The position numbers and the translations under genes were made by a program. The notes under the pieces were generated by a model. That model saw nothing but the letters and a program-made list of their open reading frames with translations. It did not search any database and was not told where the DNA came from. A DNA stretch of 64,000 nt from contig CANIPU010000004.1 of NCBI GenBank assembly GCA_947469485.1, positions 152,869 through 216,868 on the forward strand, given 5' to 3'. This document shows, in pieces, positions 17,581 through 26,599 of the stretch (position 1 is its first letter; each line of letters begins with the position of its first letter). Source of the stretch: Chitinophagaceae bacterium (GTDB lineage Bacteria; Bacteroidota; Bacteroidia; Chitinophagales; UBA10324).

Positions 17581-19676
17581 AAAAAATATTCCGAACATTA
17601 ATATCATTTTCACTTTTCATAATGATTGTGAGCTTATTTATAGCTGACACTTCTAATGCGCAAACACTTTTCAAAGGGGTAAAAACTAATTTCAACACAC
17701 TTGTAAAAATCGATTTCAATTTCACTCATGTTTTCGTGACAGTCGGAACAAATTATGTTTCCAATTATAAACTTATTGATGTTGCAGGTGTGCAATTCGG
17801 TAGTGTAAAAGTCACAAACAATAAGCCTGATGCAAAAATAACTGTTCAGTTAATTGTAGCTGGTGATACTTCATCTTTCTTAATCAATTATGCTGATAGC
17901 CTTGGAACAATATTCGGAATGAAGGGAACTTTCAAAAAAGAACCTGTAAACAAATTTCCCGTTTCATTAGCTTTCCTGACTGAGAATAAAACCTATATTA
18001 AAGTTAATCAGATTATACGAAAAAACACCTCATATCCAGAACATTTTTTATTAGAACGAGTGTATGCTGACGATTTAGTCACCAATGCAACTGCTCTTGA
18101 AAAACTTAAAGGAATTCAACCTTTTGGCAACGCAAACAAGATTCTTAGCATGGCCGATTTTGGTGTTAACAATGCTATCGCCACGAATTCTGTAGAACCT
18201 CCGGTAACCAAGGCCCCAAGTGACACAATAAAGAAAACTATATCACAAACTAAACCATTAACAACAATTCCTGCACCTAAGGATACCACAAAGAAAACAA
18301 CTGTTCCAACAAAACCCTTAACAACCAATTCAACTCAAAAAGATTCAGTTAAGAAAACAATAATACAAAATACCGAAACCCATAATTCAAACACGCCCCT
18401 ACCAACAACAATAACTGCTCCGGTTAAAATAAAACCAACAAGCAGTAATGTTAAAGATTTTTCAACGGATAGTATCCGCACAATTCTCAAGCCCATTGCT
18501 AACGAAATGGTGTCAGTTCAATTATTCATAAGCGGAGGCACTTCTGGTTATACAGTTGCAAAAGAAGGCATCGAAGCTGTGGCAATTAATTGGATGCTAA
18601 ATGGTGGCGCAAAAAATATGACTCCCGAGCAAGTGCAAACTAAAATGGAGCAGCTTGGCATAAGCATCAATTTCAAACTTACACATGACTATTCAGTTAT
18701 AAGTATGAATTGTCTGCGGAAACAATTTGACGATTGCTGGCAACTGTTCACAGATTTAATTGCTAGGCCATCGTTTTCAACCGAAATTTTTCAAACTGCA
18801 AAAGATAATATCACCAACAATTCACAATCACAAAATGCATTTGATGTTCTTGAAAATATTGCATTAAATTATTCATTTGTTGGCAAGCAATACGACCGCA
18901 ATCCAATAGGTTCGCCTGGTACAATTGGCAAACTAACTGCTGATGAAGTAAAAAAATATTATTCAACAATTATGGTGCGCCGACGAATGACAGTTGTTGT
19001 TTGCGGAAATATTTCAATTGAAGACCTCAGTCAACGAATCCGAAACGGGTTCAAAGGCATACCAACAGGCGCAGGTTCATCAACGGCCTTTGGCGGTGTC
19101 GATTTCAATGGATCTACTTTTAAGTTTGTAAGTGCCAGCGATAATAATCAAAACCGTATTCTCGGTATTGCAGCTGCACCCGATGCAGGTAGTATCGACG
19201 AAACTGCGCTCATAATTGCATTGGAAGTTTTAAACTCAAGAATACAAAGTGAAGTTGAAGAAAAAAGAAATCTCACTTCCGATTGTCAGTTAAGAATTGC
19301 AGGCTACCGACAGAATTTTTGCATGCTCACTTTAACGACAATTACTCCTGATAAAACCATACAGGCAATTATTGACGAACTTAAGAAAGCACGCAAACTC
19401 GGTTTTACTATTGATGAATTGCAGCAGGCAAAAGACCAGTACATCACCAATTACTATCTTGCCCGTGAAAGCAACGAAGCAATTGCTCAATCAATCGGTC
19501 GAAGTGAAATGAATGATAATTGGGAAGACTCCGAAAATTTATATGCTACTATCAATAATTTTTTGCTAACTGATGTTAATTCTGCACTCCGTAAATACAT
19601 AAAAGGTTTCCGGTTCTATTATTCCGGAAATAAAGATGATGCCAATGAAATTATTTTTACTCAAAAAATAGAATGA
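17577..19676 (+). CDS. M16-fold pseudopeptidase with an N-terminal extension
   Basis: A 699-residue exported protein coupled to the preceding gene by an ATGA overlap. Signal peptide MKKIFRTLISFSLFIMIVSLF is followed by an unassigned domain (about 30-195). A Thr/Pro/Lys-rich linker (about 205-300) then holds near-repeats of SDTIKKT, KDTTKKT and KDSVKKT. An M16 domain fills the rest. The zinc site is missing here as well: about residue 331 the sequence is GIEAVAINWMLNGG instead of a stretch with HxxEH. C-terminal M16 features such as YYLARESNEAIAQSIGRSEM are kept. As neither partner has zinc ligands, the pair is unlikely to be a metallopeptidase. A structural, chaperone or substrate-binding role in the envelope is more likely (inference). 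Confidence 0.87.
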   Translation: MKKIFRTLISFSLFIMIVSLFIADTSNAQTLFKGVKTNFNTLVKIDFNFTHVFVTVGTNYVSNYKLIDVAGVQFGSVKVTNNKPDAKITVQLIVAGDTSSFLINYADSLGTIFGMKGTFKKEPVNKFPVSLAFLTENKTYIKVNQIIRKNTSYPEHFLLERVYADDLVTNATALEKLKGIQPFGNANKILSMADFGVNNAIATNSVEPPVTKAPSDTIKKTISQTKPLTTIPAPKDTTKKTTVPTKPLTTNSTQKDSVKKTIIQNTETHNSNTPLPTTITAPVKIKPTSSNVKDFSTDSIRTILKPIANEMVSVQLFISGGTSGYTVAKEGIEAVAINWMLNGGAKNMTPEQVQTKMEQLGISINFKLTHDYSVISMNCLRKQFDDCWQLFTDLIARPSFSTEIFQTAKDNITNNSQSQNAFDVLENIALNYSFVGKQYDRNPIGSPGTIGKLTADEVKKYYSTIMVRRRMTVVVCGNISIEDLSQRIRNGFKGIPTGAGSSTAFGGVDFNGSTFKFVSASDNNQNRILGIAAAPDAGSIDETALIIALEVLNSRIQSEVEEKRNLTSDCQLRIAGYRQNFCMLTLTTITPDKTIQAIIDELKKARKLGFTIDELQQAKDQYITNYYLARESNEAIAQSIGRSEMNDNWEDSENLYATINNFLLTDVNSALRKYIKGFRFYYSGNKDDANEIIFTQKIE

Positions 19677-19753
19677 GGAATTATTTCTGAATAATTTTCA
19701 ATACATCTATAAAAACTATTTAAAAATATTGTTGAAAGATAAATCCTTTCCCG

Positions 19754-21340
19754 ATGAAAAAAATTTTAGAATTATCGTTATTACCACACGAAGCCGACAA
19801 TAAAAAAATTATTGAAGAACGAATTGGCAGGCAGAAACACCTAGGAAATATCTCGGGTTATCGTATTCATAAAAAGTCTATAGACGCGCGCCGCCAACCC
19901 ATAAAGGTGAATTTATTAATGGAGGTTTTTATTGATGAAGCAATTCCTGAGTTCCGGTTTTTGCCGTATTCATTTAAAGAAGCAACAAAAGACAGCACAG
20001 TAATAGTTGGTGCTGGTCCTGCTGGGTTGTTTACAGCTTTGCGTTTACTGGAAGAAGGAATTAAACCTATAGTAATTGAGCGTGGTAAAAAAGTGCAAGA
20101 GCGCCGCCGGGATATTGCTATTATAAATAAGCAACAATTGGTAAACCCGAACAGCAATTATTGTTTTGGCGAAGGAGGAGCCGGAACATACAGCGATGGA
20201 AAGCTTTATACTCGAAGTAATAAGAGAGGCGACATGAAAAAAGTGTTAGAGCTTTTTGTTCAGCACGGTGCAGATGAAACAATCTTGACTGAAAGTCATC
20301 CGCATATAGGAACTAACAAACTGCCTAAAATAATAGAGCAGATGCGCGAAACAATTCTAAAACATGGTGGCGAAGTTTATTTTAATTCTTTACTGACAGA
20401 TATTGAAATCGCAAATAATAAAGTAACAGGAATCTTCACAACAGATATAATTTCAGGTGAAGAAAAAAAAATTGAAACAGAAAATTTAGTACTTGCCACC
20501 GGTCATTCAGCACGCGATATTTATAAATTATTACACAGAAAGAAAATTTTACTGGAAGCTAAACCATTTGCAATGGGTGTGCGGGTAGAGCATCCTCAAA
20601 GTTTGATTGATAAAATACAATATCACTGTAACAGTTTGGCTGCAGCTGTGAAGATCCGTGAGCATCTTCCGGCAGCTGCTTACAGTTTGGTACAACAGGT
20701 TGAGGGTCGTGGAGTTTATTCATTCTGCATGTGTCCTGGAGGAATTATTGCTCCATGTGCTACTGAGCAAAATCAGGTTGTTGTAAATGGCTGGTCACCA
20801 TCGAAACGAAATAATCCATATGCAAATTCCGGAATGGTTGTAAGCATTGAGCCAACCGATTTAATCGAATTTAAAAAGGAAGGAGCACTCTCAGGCATGT
20901 ATTTTCAGCAACAATCAGAACAAATATGTTGGATGGCTGGTGGCGAAACACAAGTGGCTCCAGCACAGGGTTTGCAGGATTTTGTGAATGGAAAAATTTC
21001 TTCTTCTCTTAATGATTGTTCTTATCAGCCAGGAATAAAATCAGCTGGTCTGCATGAACTTCTTCCGGTTGCAATTGCAAAAAGATTGCGTGAAGGTTTT
21101 AAACATTTCGGAAAGAAGATGAATGGCTACCTGAGTAATGAAGCAGTCGTTGTGGCTATTGAATCCCGCACATCTTCGCCTGTTCGCATTCCACGCAACC
21201 CAAACACTTACGAACATGTAACTGTCTCTGGTTTATACCCAATTGCTGAGGGCGCAGGGTATGCAGGGGGAATTATGAGCGCCGCAATGGATGGTCAAAT
21301 GTGTGCAGATAAGATTATTGGCAAAATATTGAAAAAGTAA
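19754..21340 (+). CDS. FAD-dependent oxidoreductase (COG2509 type)
   Basis: A 528-residue protein with an N-terminal extra domain of about 85 residues. The dinucleotide-binding motif is VIVGAGPAGLFTALRLLEEG (about residue 83), and a second FAD signature follows in CFGEGGAGTYSDGKLYTR. The motif ATGHSARDIYKLL and a C-terminal GLYPIAEGAGYAGGIMSA (flavin contact) match the uncharacterised NAD(FAD)-dependent dehydrogenases of COG2509. Substrate and pathway are unknown. It probably acts in the cytoplasm, as there is no signal peptide. The next gene starts on the base after the stop codon, so the two are co-transcribed. Confidence 0.93.
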   Translation: MKKILELSLLPHEADNKKIIEERIGRQKHLGNISGYRIHKKSIDARRQPIKVNLLMEVFIDEAIPEFRFLPYSFKEATKDSTVIVGAGPAGLFTALRLLEEGIKPIVIERGKKVQERRRDIAIINKQQLVNPNSNYCFGEGGAGTYSDGKLYTRSNKRGDMKKVLELFVQHGADETILTESHPHIGTNKLPKIIEQMRETILKHGGEVYFNSLLTDIEIANNKVTGIFTTDIISGEEKKIETENLVLATGHSARDIYKLLHRKKILLEAKPFAMGVRVEHPQSLIDKIQYHCNSLAAAVKIREHLPAAAYSLVQQVEGRGVYSFCMCPGGIIAPCATEQNQVVVNGWSPSKRNNPYANSGMVVSIEPTDLIEFKKEGALSGMYFQQQSEQICWMAGGETQVAPAQGLQDFVNGKISSSLNDCSYQPGIKSAGLHELLPVAIAKRLREGFKHFGKKMNGYLSNEAVVVAIESRTSSPVRIPRNPNTYEHVTVSGLYPIAEGAGYAGGIMSAAMDGQMCADKIIGKILKK

Positions 21341-22696
21341 ATGAAGAAATTTATCATTCTTAATTTTTCAATTTTCATTTTCCAATTTGCAGAAGGACAA
21401 ACTTTTTCCGACTCTATTAATACTTCAATTAATGGCGCTATTGATTTTCTTATCAATTCGCAACAAAAGGAAACAATCGGTACATCGAAATTTATTGGTG
21501 AATGGCCAGCATATATTACGAACCTACAAACAAGCATGTATTTGGGAAACAAGGGAGATTCTGCCTGGGATTCGCAATGTTTTAGTAATGCTATGATTCA
21601 TAATGTGCTTGCAAAAATTGTTTTGTCTTATCCGCAATACTCAAAATTGATTCCTTCAATTCAACTTTCGTTACAAAACATTAAACAATTTGAACGACAA
21701 AAAGGATTTGCATTCTGGCATGTATTACCGCCTGCGCCCTGGTGGAAAAAGAAAAAACACTTTAATAATCCTGAATTGTATTACCAGACCCGACCGAATA
21801 ATTATCAGTACAAAGGAAATTTTCTGAACAAGTACGCAAACATTGCTAATGATGCAGACGACACAGGACTAGGATACCTTGCTTATCTGAATTCAAAAAA
21901 ACTGAATCAGCAGTTTTCAATTTCTGATAGTATTATTCTTCCTAAATTTCTGGATTCACTATACAGCACCTGGAGAGATACGCGCAAAGTGCGAAAAAAC
22001 TTTTCGACCTATAATTTCACATATGGATATAATTACCGTACAGGAGCATTTCTCACCTGGCTTAGCAAAGAATCGTTTTATTATCCGTTCCGATTGTTTT
22101 TTCCATTTAAGAATAAACAGAATTTACCAATGGGAAATAACGATGTTGACTGTGTTGTAAATTGCAATGTAGTTCGCGCGTTAAATGCATATGGGCTTCA
22201 AAGCACCATAGGTTACACGAAAGCTTTAGTATTTATCAATGATGCACTATCTTCAAAAAAACATTGCTTCACCTGCGGGATATATTATCCAAGCGAATTT
22301 ACACTTCAGTATTTTGCTTCAGAGGCATTAACTGAAGGAGTCACCGATTTAAAAGATGCTGTAGATAAATCTATTCCATTCATACTCGCTTCACAAAATG
22401 CTAATGGAAGTTGGAGTTCTGAACTGCCTCAGAATAATTTGCATGTTACAGCCTTATGCTTAAATGTTTTATTAAATTCAACAGTAAAATCCGATTCGGT
22501 TTTAAATTCGCTTCAAAAAGGAATTTTATTTCTGCTCGAAAATCAAAAAACTAATTTGTTCGGAACTTACTGGACCGGAGGAGTATTCTTTACAAGCGGT
22601 TATAGTATCAGGCATACACATGTCTGGAGAAGTGACTCTGTAACAACAGCTTTGGTTTTCGAGGCTTTAATAAGATACAAAACTTATTTACTTTAG
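21341..22696 (+). CDS. Secreted protein with a predicted alpha/alpha-toroid fold
   Basis: A 451-residue exported protein with a signal peptide (MKKFIILNFSIFIFQFAEG) that starts directly after the stop of the FAD oxidoreductase gene. The body consists of repeated helical hairpins with motifs such as AIDFLINSQQ, DDTGLGYLAYLNSK, IPFILASQNANGSWSS and GILFLLENQKTN. The QNxNGSW type is the hallmark of the terpenoid-cyclase/prenyltransferase toroid fold. Catalytic DxDD or QW-box sets are not complete, so I read this as a fold-level match and not as a squalene cyclase. Product and partner are unknown. Confidence 0.85.
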   Translation: MKKFIILNFSIFIFQFAEGQTFSDSINTSINGAIDFLINSQQKETIGTSKFIGEWPAYITNLQTSMYLGNKGDSAWDSQCFSNAMIHNVLAKIVLSYPQYSKLIPSIQLSLQNIKQFERQKGFAFWHVLPPAPWWKKKKHFNNPELYYQTRPNNYQYKGNFLNKYANIANDADDTGLGYLAYLNSKKLNQQFSISDSIILPKFLDSLYSTWRDTRKVRKNFSTYNFTYGYNYRTGAFLTWLSKESFYYPFRLFFPFKNKQNLPMGNNDVDCVVNCNVVRALNAYGLQSTIGYTKALVFINDALSSKKHCFTCGIYYPSEFTLQYFASEALTEGVTDLKDAVDKSIPFILASQNANGSWSSELPQNNLHVTALCLNVLLNSTVKSDSVLNSLQKGILFLLENQKTNLFGTYWTGGVFFTSGYSIRHTHVWRSDSVTTALVFEALIRYKTYLL

Positions 22697-22782
22697 AAAA
22701 CTTGTCTAATTGGTCAAAATTCTTGTTATCAACATTATTGTTTAGAATAGGCTTGATTTAACATTCATTTAACATCAGCATA

Positions 22783-22790
22783 TATATTTG
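22783..22790 (+). promoter_or_regulatory. Possible -7 promoter element upstream of pckA
   Basis: TATATTTG at this place fits TAnnTTTG and lies 23 bp before the ATG. No TTG at the proper 19-20 nt spacing is present upstream, so the call is weak. Confidence 0.3.
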
Positions 22791-22812
22791 CCCCAACCAA
22801 ACTAATATTTGA

Positions 22813-24426
22813 ATGAACGAATCGGGTACAAAAAATCCGGCCGCTGATCTTAGCCAACTCGGATTAGGAAAAGTGAACAATGTTTTCTGGAATTTATCAC
22901 AAACTGAACTTGCAGAAAAAACAATTCAACTCAATCTTGGAGTGTTATCGGATACCGGAGCACTTGCAATAAAAACCGGAGAATTTACTGGTAGAGCTCC
23001 AAAGGACAAATTCATAGTAAAAGATGCAAAAACCTCCAATACTGTTCATTGGGGTGATGTGAATATTGCATATGATGAAAACAAATTTCAACCGCTTTAC
23101 GATAAGTTAGTTGCTTATCTGGGGGGTAAGGATATTTTTATAAAAGATGCCCGTGCATGTGCAAATGATCAGTATCGTTTAAATGTCAGAGTAATTTCTG
23201 AATTACCGTGGGCAACTATGTTTGCCGGAAATATGTTTATTCGTCCGGGTATTGACGAATTAAAAACTTTTACACCAGATTGGTTGGTTATTCATGCCCC
23301 TGGTTTTCATGCTGACCCAAAAATTGATGGAACCCGTCAGCACAATTTTGCTGTATTGAATTTCACCCGTAAGATTATAATCATTGGAGGAACAGGATAT
23401 ACAGGTGAAATAAAGAAAGGAATTTTTACTGTATTAAATTATTGGCTACCTCAGGAACAGAATGTATTGAGTATGCATTGCTCAGCAAATATTGGTAAAC
23501 AGGGTGACACAGCTGTTTTCTTTGGATTAAGCGGAACAGGAAAAACAACTTTAAGTGCTGACCCAAATCGTGGTTTGATTGGTGATGACGAGCACGGTTG
23601 GAGCGATGATGGAGTATTTAATTTTGAAGGGGGGTGCTATGCAAAATGTATTGACCTTACTGAAGAAAAAGAACCAGAAATTTTTCGTGCAATAAAATTT
23701 GGTTCCATTCTGGAAAACATTGGATTTTTTCCAGAAACAAGAACGGTAAATTATGCAGATATTAAATTAACTGAGAACACCCGGGTATCTTATCCAATTG
23801 ACTACATTGACAATGCAGTTAAACCATCCACAGGAGGTATTCCAAAAAATATTTTCTTTTTAACATGCGATGCATTTGGGGTGTTACCTCCAATTTCAAA
23901 ACTTACTCCAGGGCAAGCAATGTATTGGTTCCTTAGTGGTTACACTGCAAAAGTTGCAGGTACAGAAGCAGGAATAACTGAACCAAAAACAACATTCTCA
24001 ACTTGCTTTGGTGCGCCTTTCCTCCCTCTGAATCCAAACACTTATGCAAAAATGCTTGGTGAGCGAATGAAAAAATACAATGTTAATGTCTGGCTCATTA
24101 ATACCGGATGGACGGCAGGTTCTTATGGAGTTGGAAGTCGAATGAAGCTCAGCTATACAAGAGCCATGATAACAGCTGCATTAAATGGTGAGTTGGATAA
24201 AGTCCATTATGACATTCATCCTGTATTTGGTTTGGCATACCCAAATGCTTGCCCAAATGTACCTGTTGAGGTATTAAACCCTCGTAACACATGGGCTGAT
24301 AAAAACGCTTACGATGAAAAAGCAGCAGACCTTGCAAAACAATTTATAAAAAACTTCGACAAATTTTCAGCAACTGCAAGCCCTGAAACTTTACTTGCAG
24401 CACCAAAGATTCCGATGAACGCATAG
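22813..24426 (+). CDS. pckA: Phosphoenolpyruvate carboxykinase (ATP)
   Basis: A 537-residue cytoplasmic enzyme that converts oxaloacetate and ATP to PEP, CO2 and ADP, the entry step of gluconeogenesis. The kinase P-loop GLSGTGKTTLS is at 238-248, the metal-binding motif GDDEHGW at 257-263, and an Arg-rich substrate loop is seen in FTGRAPKDKFIV near residue 57. The length agrees with the ATP-dependent family (about 530-540). A hairpin 30 bp after the stop may terminate it. Nothing in the neighbours suggests an operon. Confidence 0.97.
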   Translation: MNESGTKNPAADLSQLGLGKVNNVFWNLSQTELAEKTIQLNLGVLSDTGALAIKTGEFTGRAPKDKFIVKDAKTSNTVHWGDVNIAYDENKFQPLYDKLVAYLGGKDIFIKDARACANDQYRLNVRVISELPWATMFAGNMFIRPGIDELKTFTPDWLVIHAPGFHADPKIDGTRQHNFAVLNFTRKIIIIGGTGYTGEIKKGIFTVLNYWLPQEQNVLSMHCSANIGKQGDTAVFFGLSGTGKTTLSADPNRGLIGDDEHGWSDDGVFNFEGGCYAKCIDLTEEKEPEIFRAIKFGSILENIGFFPETRTVNYADIKLTENTRVSYPIDYIDNAVKPSTGGIPKNIFFLTCDAFGVLPPISKLTPGQAMYWFLSGYTAKVAGTEAGITEPKTTFSTCFGAPFLPLNPNTYAKMLGERMKKYNVNVWLINTGWTAGSYGVGSRMKLSYTRAMITAALNGELDKVHYDIHPVFGLAYPNACPNVPVEVLNPRNTWADKNAYDEKAADLAKQFIKNFDKFSATASPETLLAAPKIPMNA

Positions 24427-24456
24427 AAAATTTTTTTCTACAATATAATTTAACTA

Positions 24457-24488
24457 AAAAGCCATTCTTTAAATAAGAATGTCGTTTT
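24457..24488 (+). terminator. Probable terminator of pckA
   Basis: A 7-bp perfect core stem (CATTCTT / AAGAATG, loop TAAAT) with A-rich left and T-rich right flanks follows the pckA stop by about 30 bp. Confidence 0.6.
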
Positions 24489-24495
24489 ATTTAAA

Positions 24496-24590
24496 TTTAA
24501 TTCAGTTTTAACTTATATTAGATGCGTTAAAAAATCAAAACAAATAATAAAATGAAAAATGTTACAAAATTAATCGCACTGGTTATTGCA
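24496..24590 (+). repeat. Leader and gene start also present inverted at 12241-12335
   Basis: This 95-bp stretch (56 bp upstream of the ATG plus the first 13 codons) matches the reverse complement of 12241-12335 with one mismatch at 24582. Here it is attached to an intact gene, so this is the parent copy or the retained one. Confidence 0.92.
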
Positions 24591-25718
24591 ATGGGTTGCA
24601 GTAATTTGGTAATTGCACAAATTCCATTCAGGAATTATGAGTTGAATCGCTCATACGAAGTTTTTCAAATGAAAAAAGATCGCTTGAAAGCTTTGGATAA
24701 TACAACGCGCTCAAACTTTTCAATGTATATTGATTACAGCACAGCAAATGGTGATGACTTAGGATATGTATGGTTATTTAATTCTAATTACCAGGCTTCA
24801 CTTGGTGATACTGGATTAAATTTCATTGCTACAACTATTGACAATATTGCAGGATATACTGATGGTTCAAACCCAACTGGTTCTGTTGTTGATTATCAGG
24901 CATTGGGTTTATGGAATCAATATCCTTCAAGTCTTTCAATTACGATAGATAGTATTTATGAATTCATGACACATGAAAACAACTCAGGTCAAATGGATTA
25001 TTTAAATACACAATTGGTTTTAGCTGACGCTACGGGAAAACCAACATCTACTGTTGTATGGGAAACTACAGATTCATCAAGCCAATCAATTTCTTCAAAT
25101 GGAAACTGGCTTGGAACAGGTAATGGATTTGCACTTGCCTATGCTCCGAATTACACAACAACCGCTGGACAAAAAGTTTCATGCGTATTCAATTACGATG
25201 ATCCATCAAAAACAGATAGCCTTGGTTTTAATGCAGGTTGTGTTGATGATGGTTCAGGAGGAACTATGCAAAAATCAAATTTTAAAAATTCTTACATGAG
25301 GTATACTCCTAACATTCCAAATATTACATTGACATCAAATGTTGGTTATGGAAGTCCTGTAGGATCTACTGGTTGGTTTGAAGCACAAAACTGGTTATTT
25401 ACTTTCCTGATTCATTATGATGATGTGATTATTGGAACTTCAGATGTTAATGAGAATTTGTCAGTTAATTCTGTATATCCTAATCCTGCAACAGCAAATG
25501 CTAATGTTCACTTCTTTGTTGAAAATACCTCAAACTTAGAAGTTAATTTAGTTGATGTTTCAGGCAAATTAATTCAGAACATTTATAAGGGTTCAATGGC
25601 GAAAGGCCACCATGATTTGCAGGTTAATACTAACAATGTTCCTTCTGGAGTTTATATGATCAGTATGAAAGCTGATAATGGAAACGCTGTAGTTTCTAAA
25701 TTAGTAGTTTCTCATTAA
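24552..25718 (+). CDS. T9SS-secreted protein, paralogue of the gene at 12392
   Basis: A 388-residue exported protein with a signal peptide (MKNVTKLIALVIAMGCSNLV, ending near IAQ). The central domain of about 290 residues is shared with the protein at 12392-13537, including FSMYIDYSTANGDDLG and MTHENNSGQMDYLNTQ. A C-terminal sorting domain A (SVYPNPATANANVHFF, tail VVSKLVVSH) is nearly the same in both. Function of the family is unknown. A role as a cell-surface or released protein follows from the sorting domain. Its leader and first codons exist again in inverted orientation at 12241-12335. Confidence 0.9.
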   Translation: MKNVTKLIALVIAMGCSNLVIAQIPFRNYELNRSYEVFQMKKDRLKALDNTTRSNFSMYIDYSTANGDDLGYVWLFNSNYQASLGDTGLNFIATTIDNIAGYTDGSNPTGSVVDYQALGLWNQYPSSLSITIDSIYEFMTHENNSGQMDYLNTQLVLADATGKPTSTVVWETTDSSSQSISSNGNWLGTGNGFALAYAPNYTTTAGQKVSCVFNYDDPSKTDSLGFNAGCVDDGSGGTMQKSNFKNSYMRYTPNIPNITLTSNVGYGSPVGSTGWFEAQNWLFTFLIHYDDVIIGTSDVNENLSVNSVYPNPATANANVHFFVENTSNLEVNLVDVSGKLIQNIYKGSMAKGHHDLQVNTNNVPSGVYMISMKADNGNAVVSKLVVSH

Positions 25719-25742
25719 TTTTTTTAAATAAAATTTGTAAAC

Positions 25743-25771
25743 CGCCTCGAAATTTTCGGGGCGATTTTTTT
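25743..25771 (+). terminator. Intrinsic terminator after the T9SS gene at 24552
   Basis: A 9-bp stem with one G-T pair (arms 25743-25751 and 25755-25763) is followed by a run of seven T. It lies 25 bp past the stop codon. Confidence 0.85.
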
Positions 25772-25831
25772 ATAAGTTCATTATTGACTTAATTGATTTC
25801 GTTTACATTTGTTTTAAATAAAAAAATTACA

Positions 25832-26548
25832 ATGAAAAGAATTGCTTTAATAGTTTTTGTGCTCACACTTAACACAATTAATTCCTATTCACAAAAAGGA
25901 TTCCATGGAGGATTAGGAGGAAATTACAATACAGTTTGGATCATCAATCAGAATTCTTATAGCCAACCCGAGTATGATTATAAACTTGATATGGGTGGCG
26001 CTTTTCGCTTGGATGTTGGATATAATTTTTCTAATCATTTAGGCATTCAAACAGGATTTACAACATTCAAAGGAGGGCAGAAGTATGAAGATTCTCATGG
26101 AACCGGAGTTTTGCGTGAAGTGAAAATGAGTTATTCAGGAGTTCCGATTCTGTTTAAATTAATTGGAGGAGAAAGTAAAGTAAAATTCTATTTTCTTATT
26201 GGTCCTCAATTATCTTTTCTAAGTAAAGCTGAATTAACTGGTGCGTATAATGTGTCTGATCAAACTACTTTAACAAATGGAAAAGTTAGATTTGAAAAGA
26301 ATAATTCCGGATTAAATTTTGGTTTAGGTGCCGATATCTCTTTAACTGATTTCTTATATGTAAATGCAGGTATGTCCTTCCTATATGGTTTCAGTGATAT
26401 TAATGCTGCTACTGGAAGTGGTGCTGATTCATATCTAGGAACTACTTGGAGATTTCCTTCACCAAATACAGGCACTTATGAAAAGTCTAATTTAGCGAAT
26501 GGAGGATTTTCAATAGGGATTCACTACTTATTAAATAAATCAAAATAA
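25832..26548 (+). CDS. Outer-membrane beta-barrel protein (PorT-like family)
   Basis: A 238-residue protein. The ATG at 25832 directly precedes a signal peptide (MKRIALIVFVLTLNTINSYSQ), so it is preferred over an upstream in-frame TTG. The mature part has alternating hydrophobic strands, with motifs like FRLDVGYNFSNHLGIQTGF, VKFYFLIGPQLSFLSK, GLNFGLGADISL and a last strand SIGIHYLLNKSK. This is the usual pattern of the small 8-stranded outer-membrane barrels (PF13568-type, 'PorT family') of Bacteroidota. It probably does not replace the T9SS PorT itself, since such barrels are numerous in each genome. Single gene with terminators on both sides. Confidence 0.88.
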   Translation: MKRIALIVFVLTLNTINSYSQKGFHGGLGGNYNTVWIINQNSYSQPEYDYKLDMGGAFRLDVGYNFSNHLGIQTGFTTFKGGQKYEDSHGTGVLREVKMSYSGVPILFKLIGGESKVKFYFLIGPQLSFLSKAELTGAYNVSDQTTLTNGKVRFEKNNSGLNFGLGADISLTDFLYVNAGMSFLYGFSDINAATGSGADSYLGTTWRFPSPNTGTYEKSNLANGGFSIGIHYLLNKSK

Positions 26549-26568
26549 ATTCTGTTTTAAATTATAAG

Positions 26569-26594
26569 AGCCATTCTGATATTTCAGAATGGCT
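26569..26594. terminator. Terminator between the convergent barrel and ilvE genes
   Basis: A perfect 11-bp stem (26569-26579 and 26584-26594) is followed by T residues on the plus strand, 20 bp after the barrel gene stop. It ends close to the ilvE stop at 26600 and may shield both genes. Confidence 0.85.
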
Positions 26595-26599
26595 TTTTT

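Noticed and set aside
21341..22696. Squalene or oxidosqualene cyclase
   Set aside because: The toroid-like motifs are present but the DxDD catalytic motif and full QW boxes are absent, and the protein is exported.
25832..26548. PorT component of the T9SS machine
   Set aside because: Only the general small-barrel pattern fits, and no other T9SS machinery genes are nearby.
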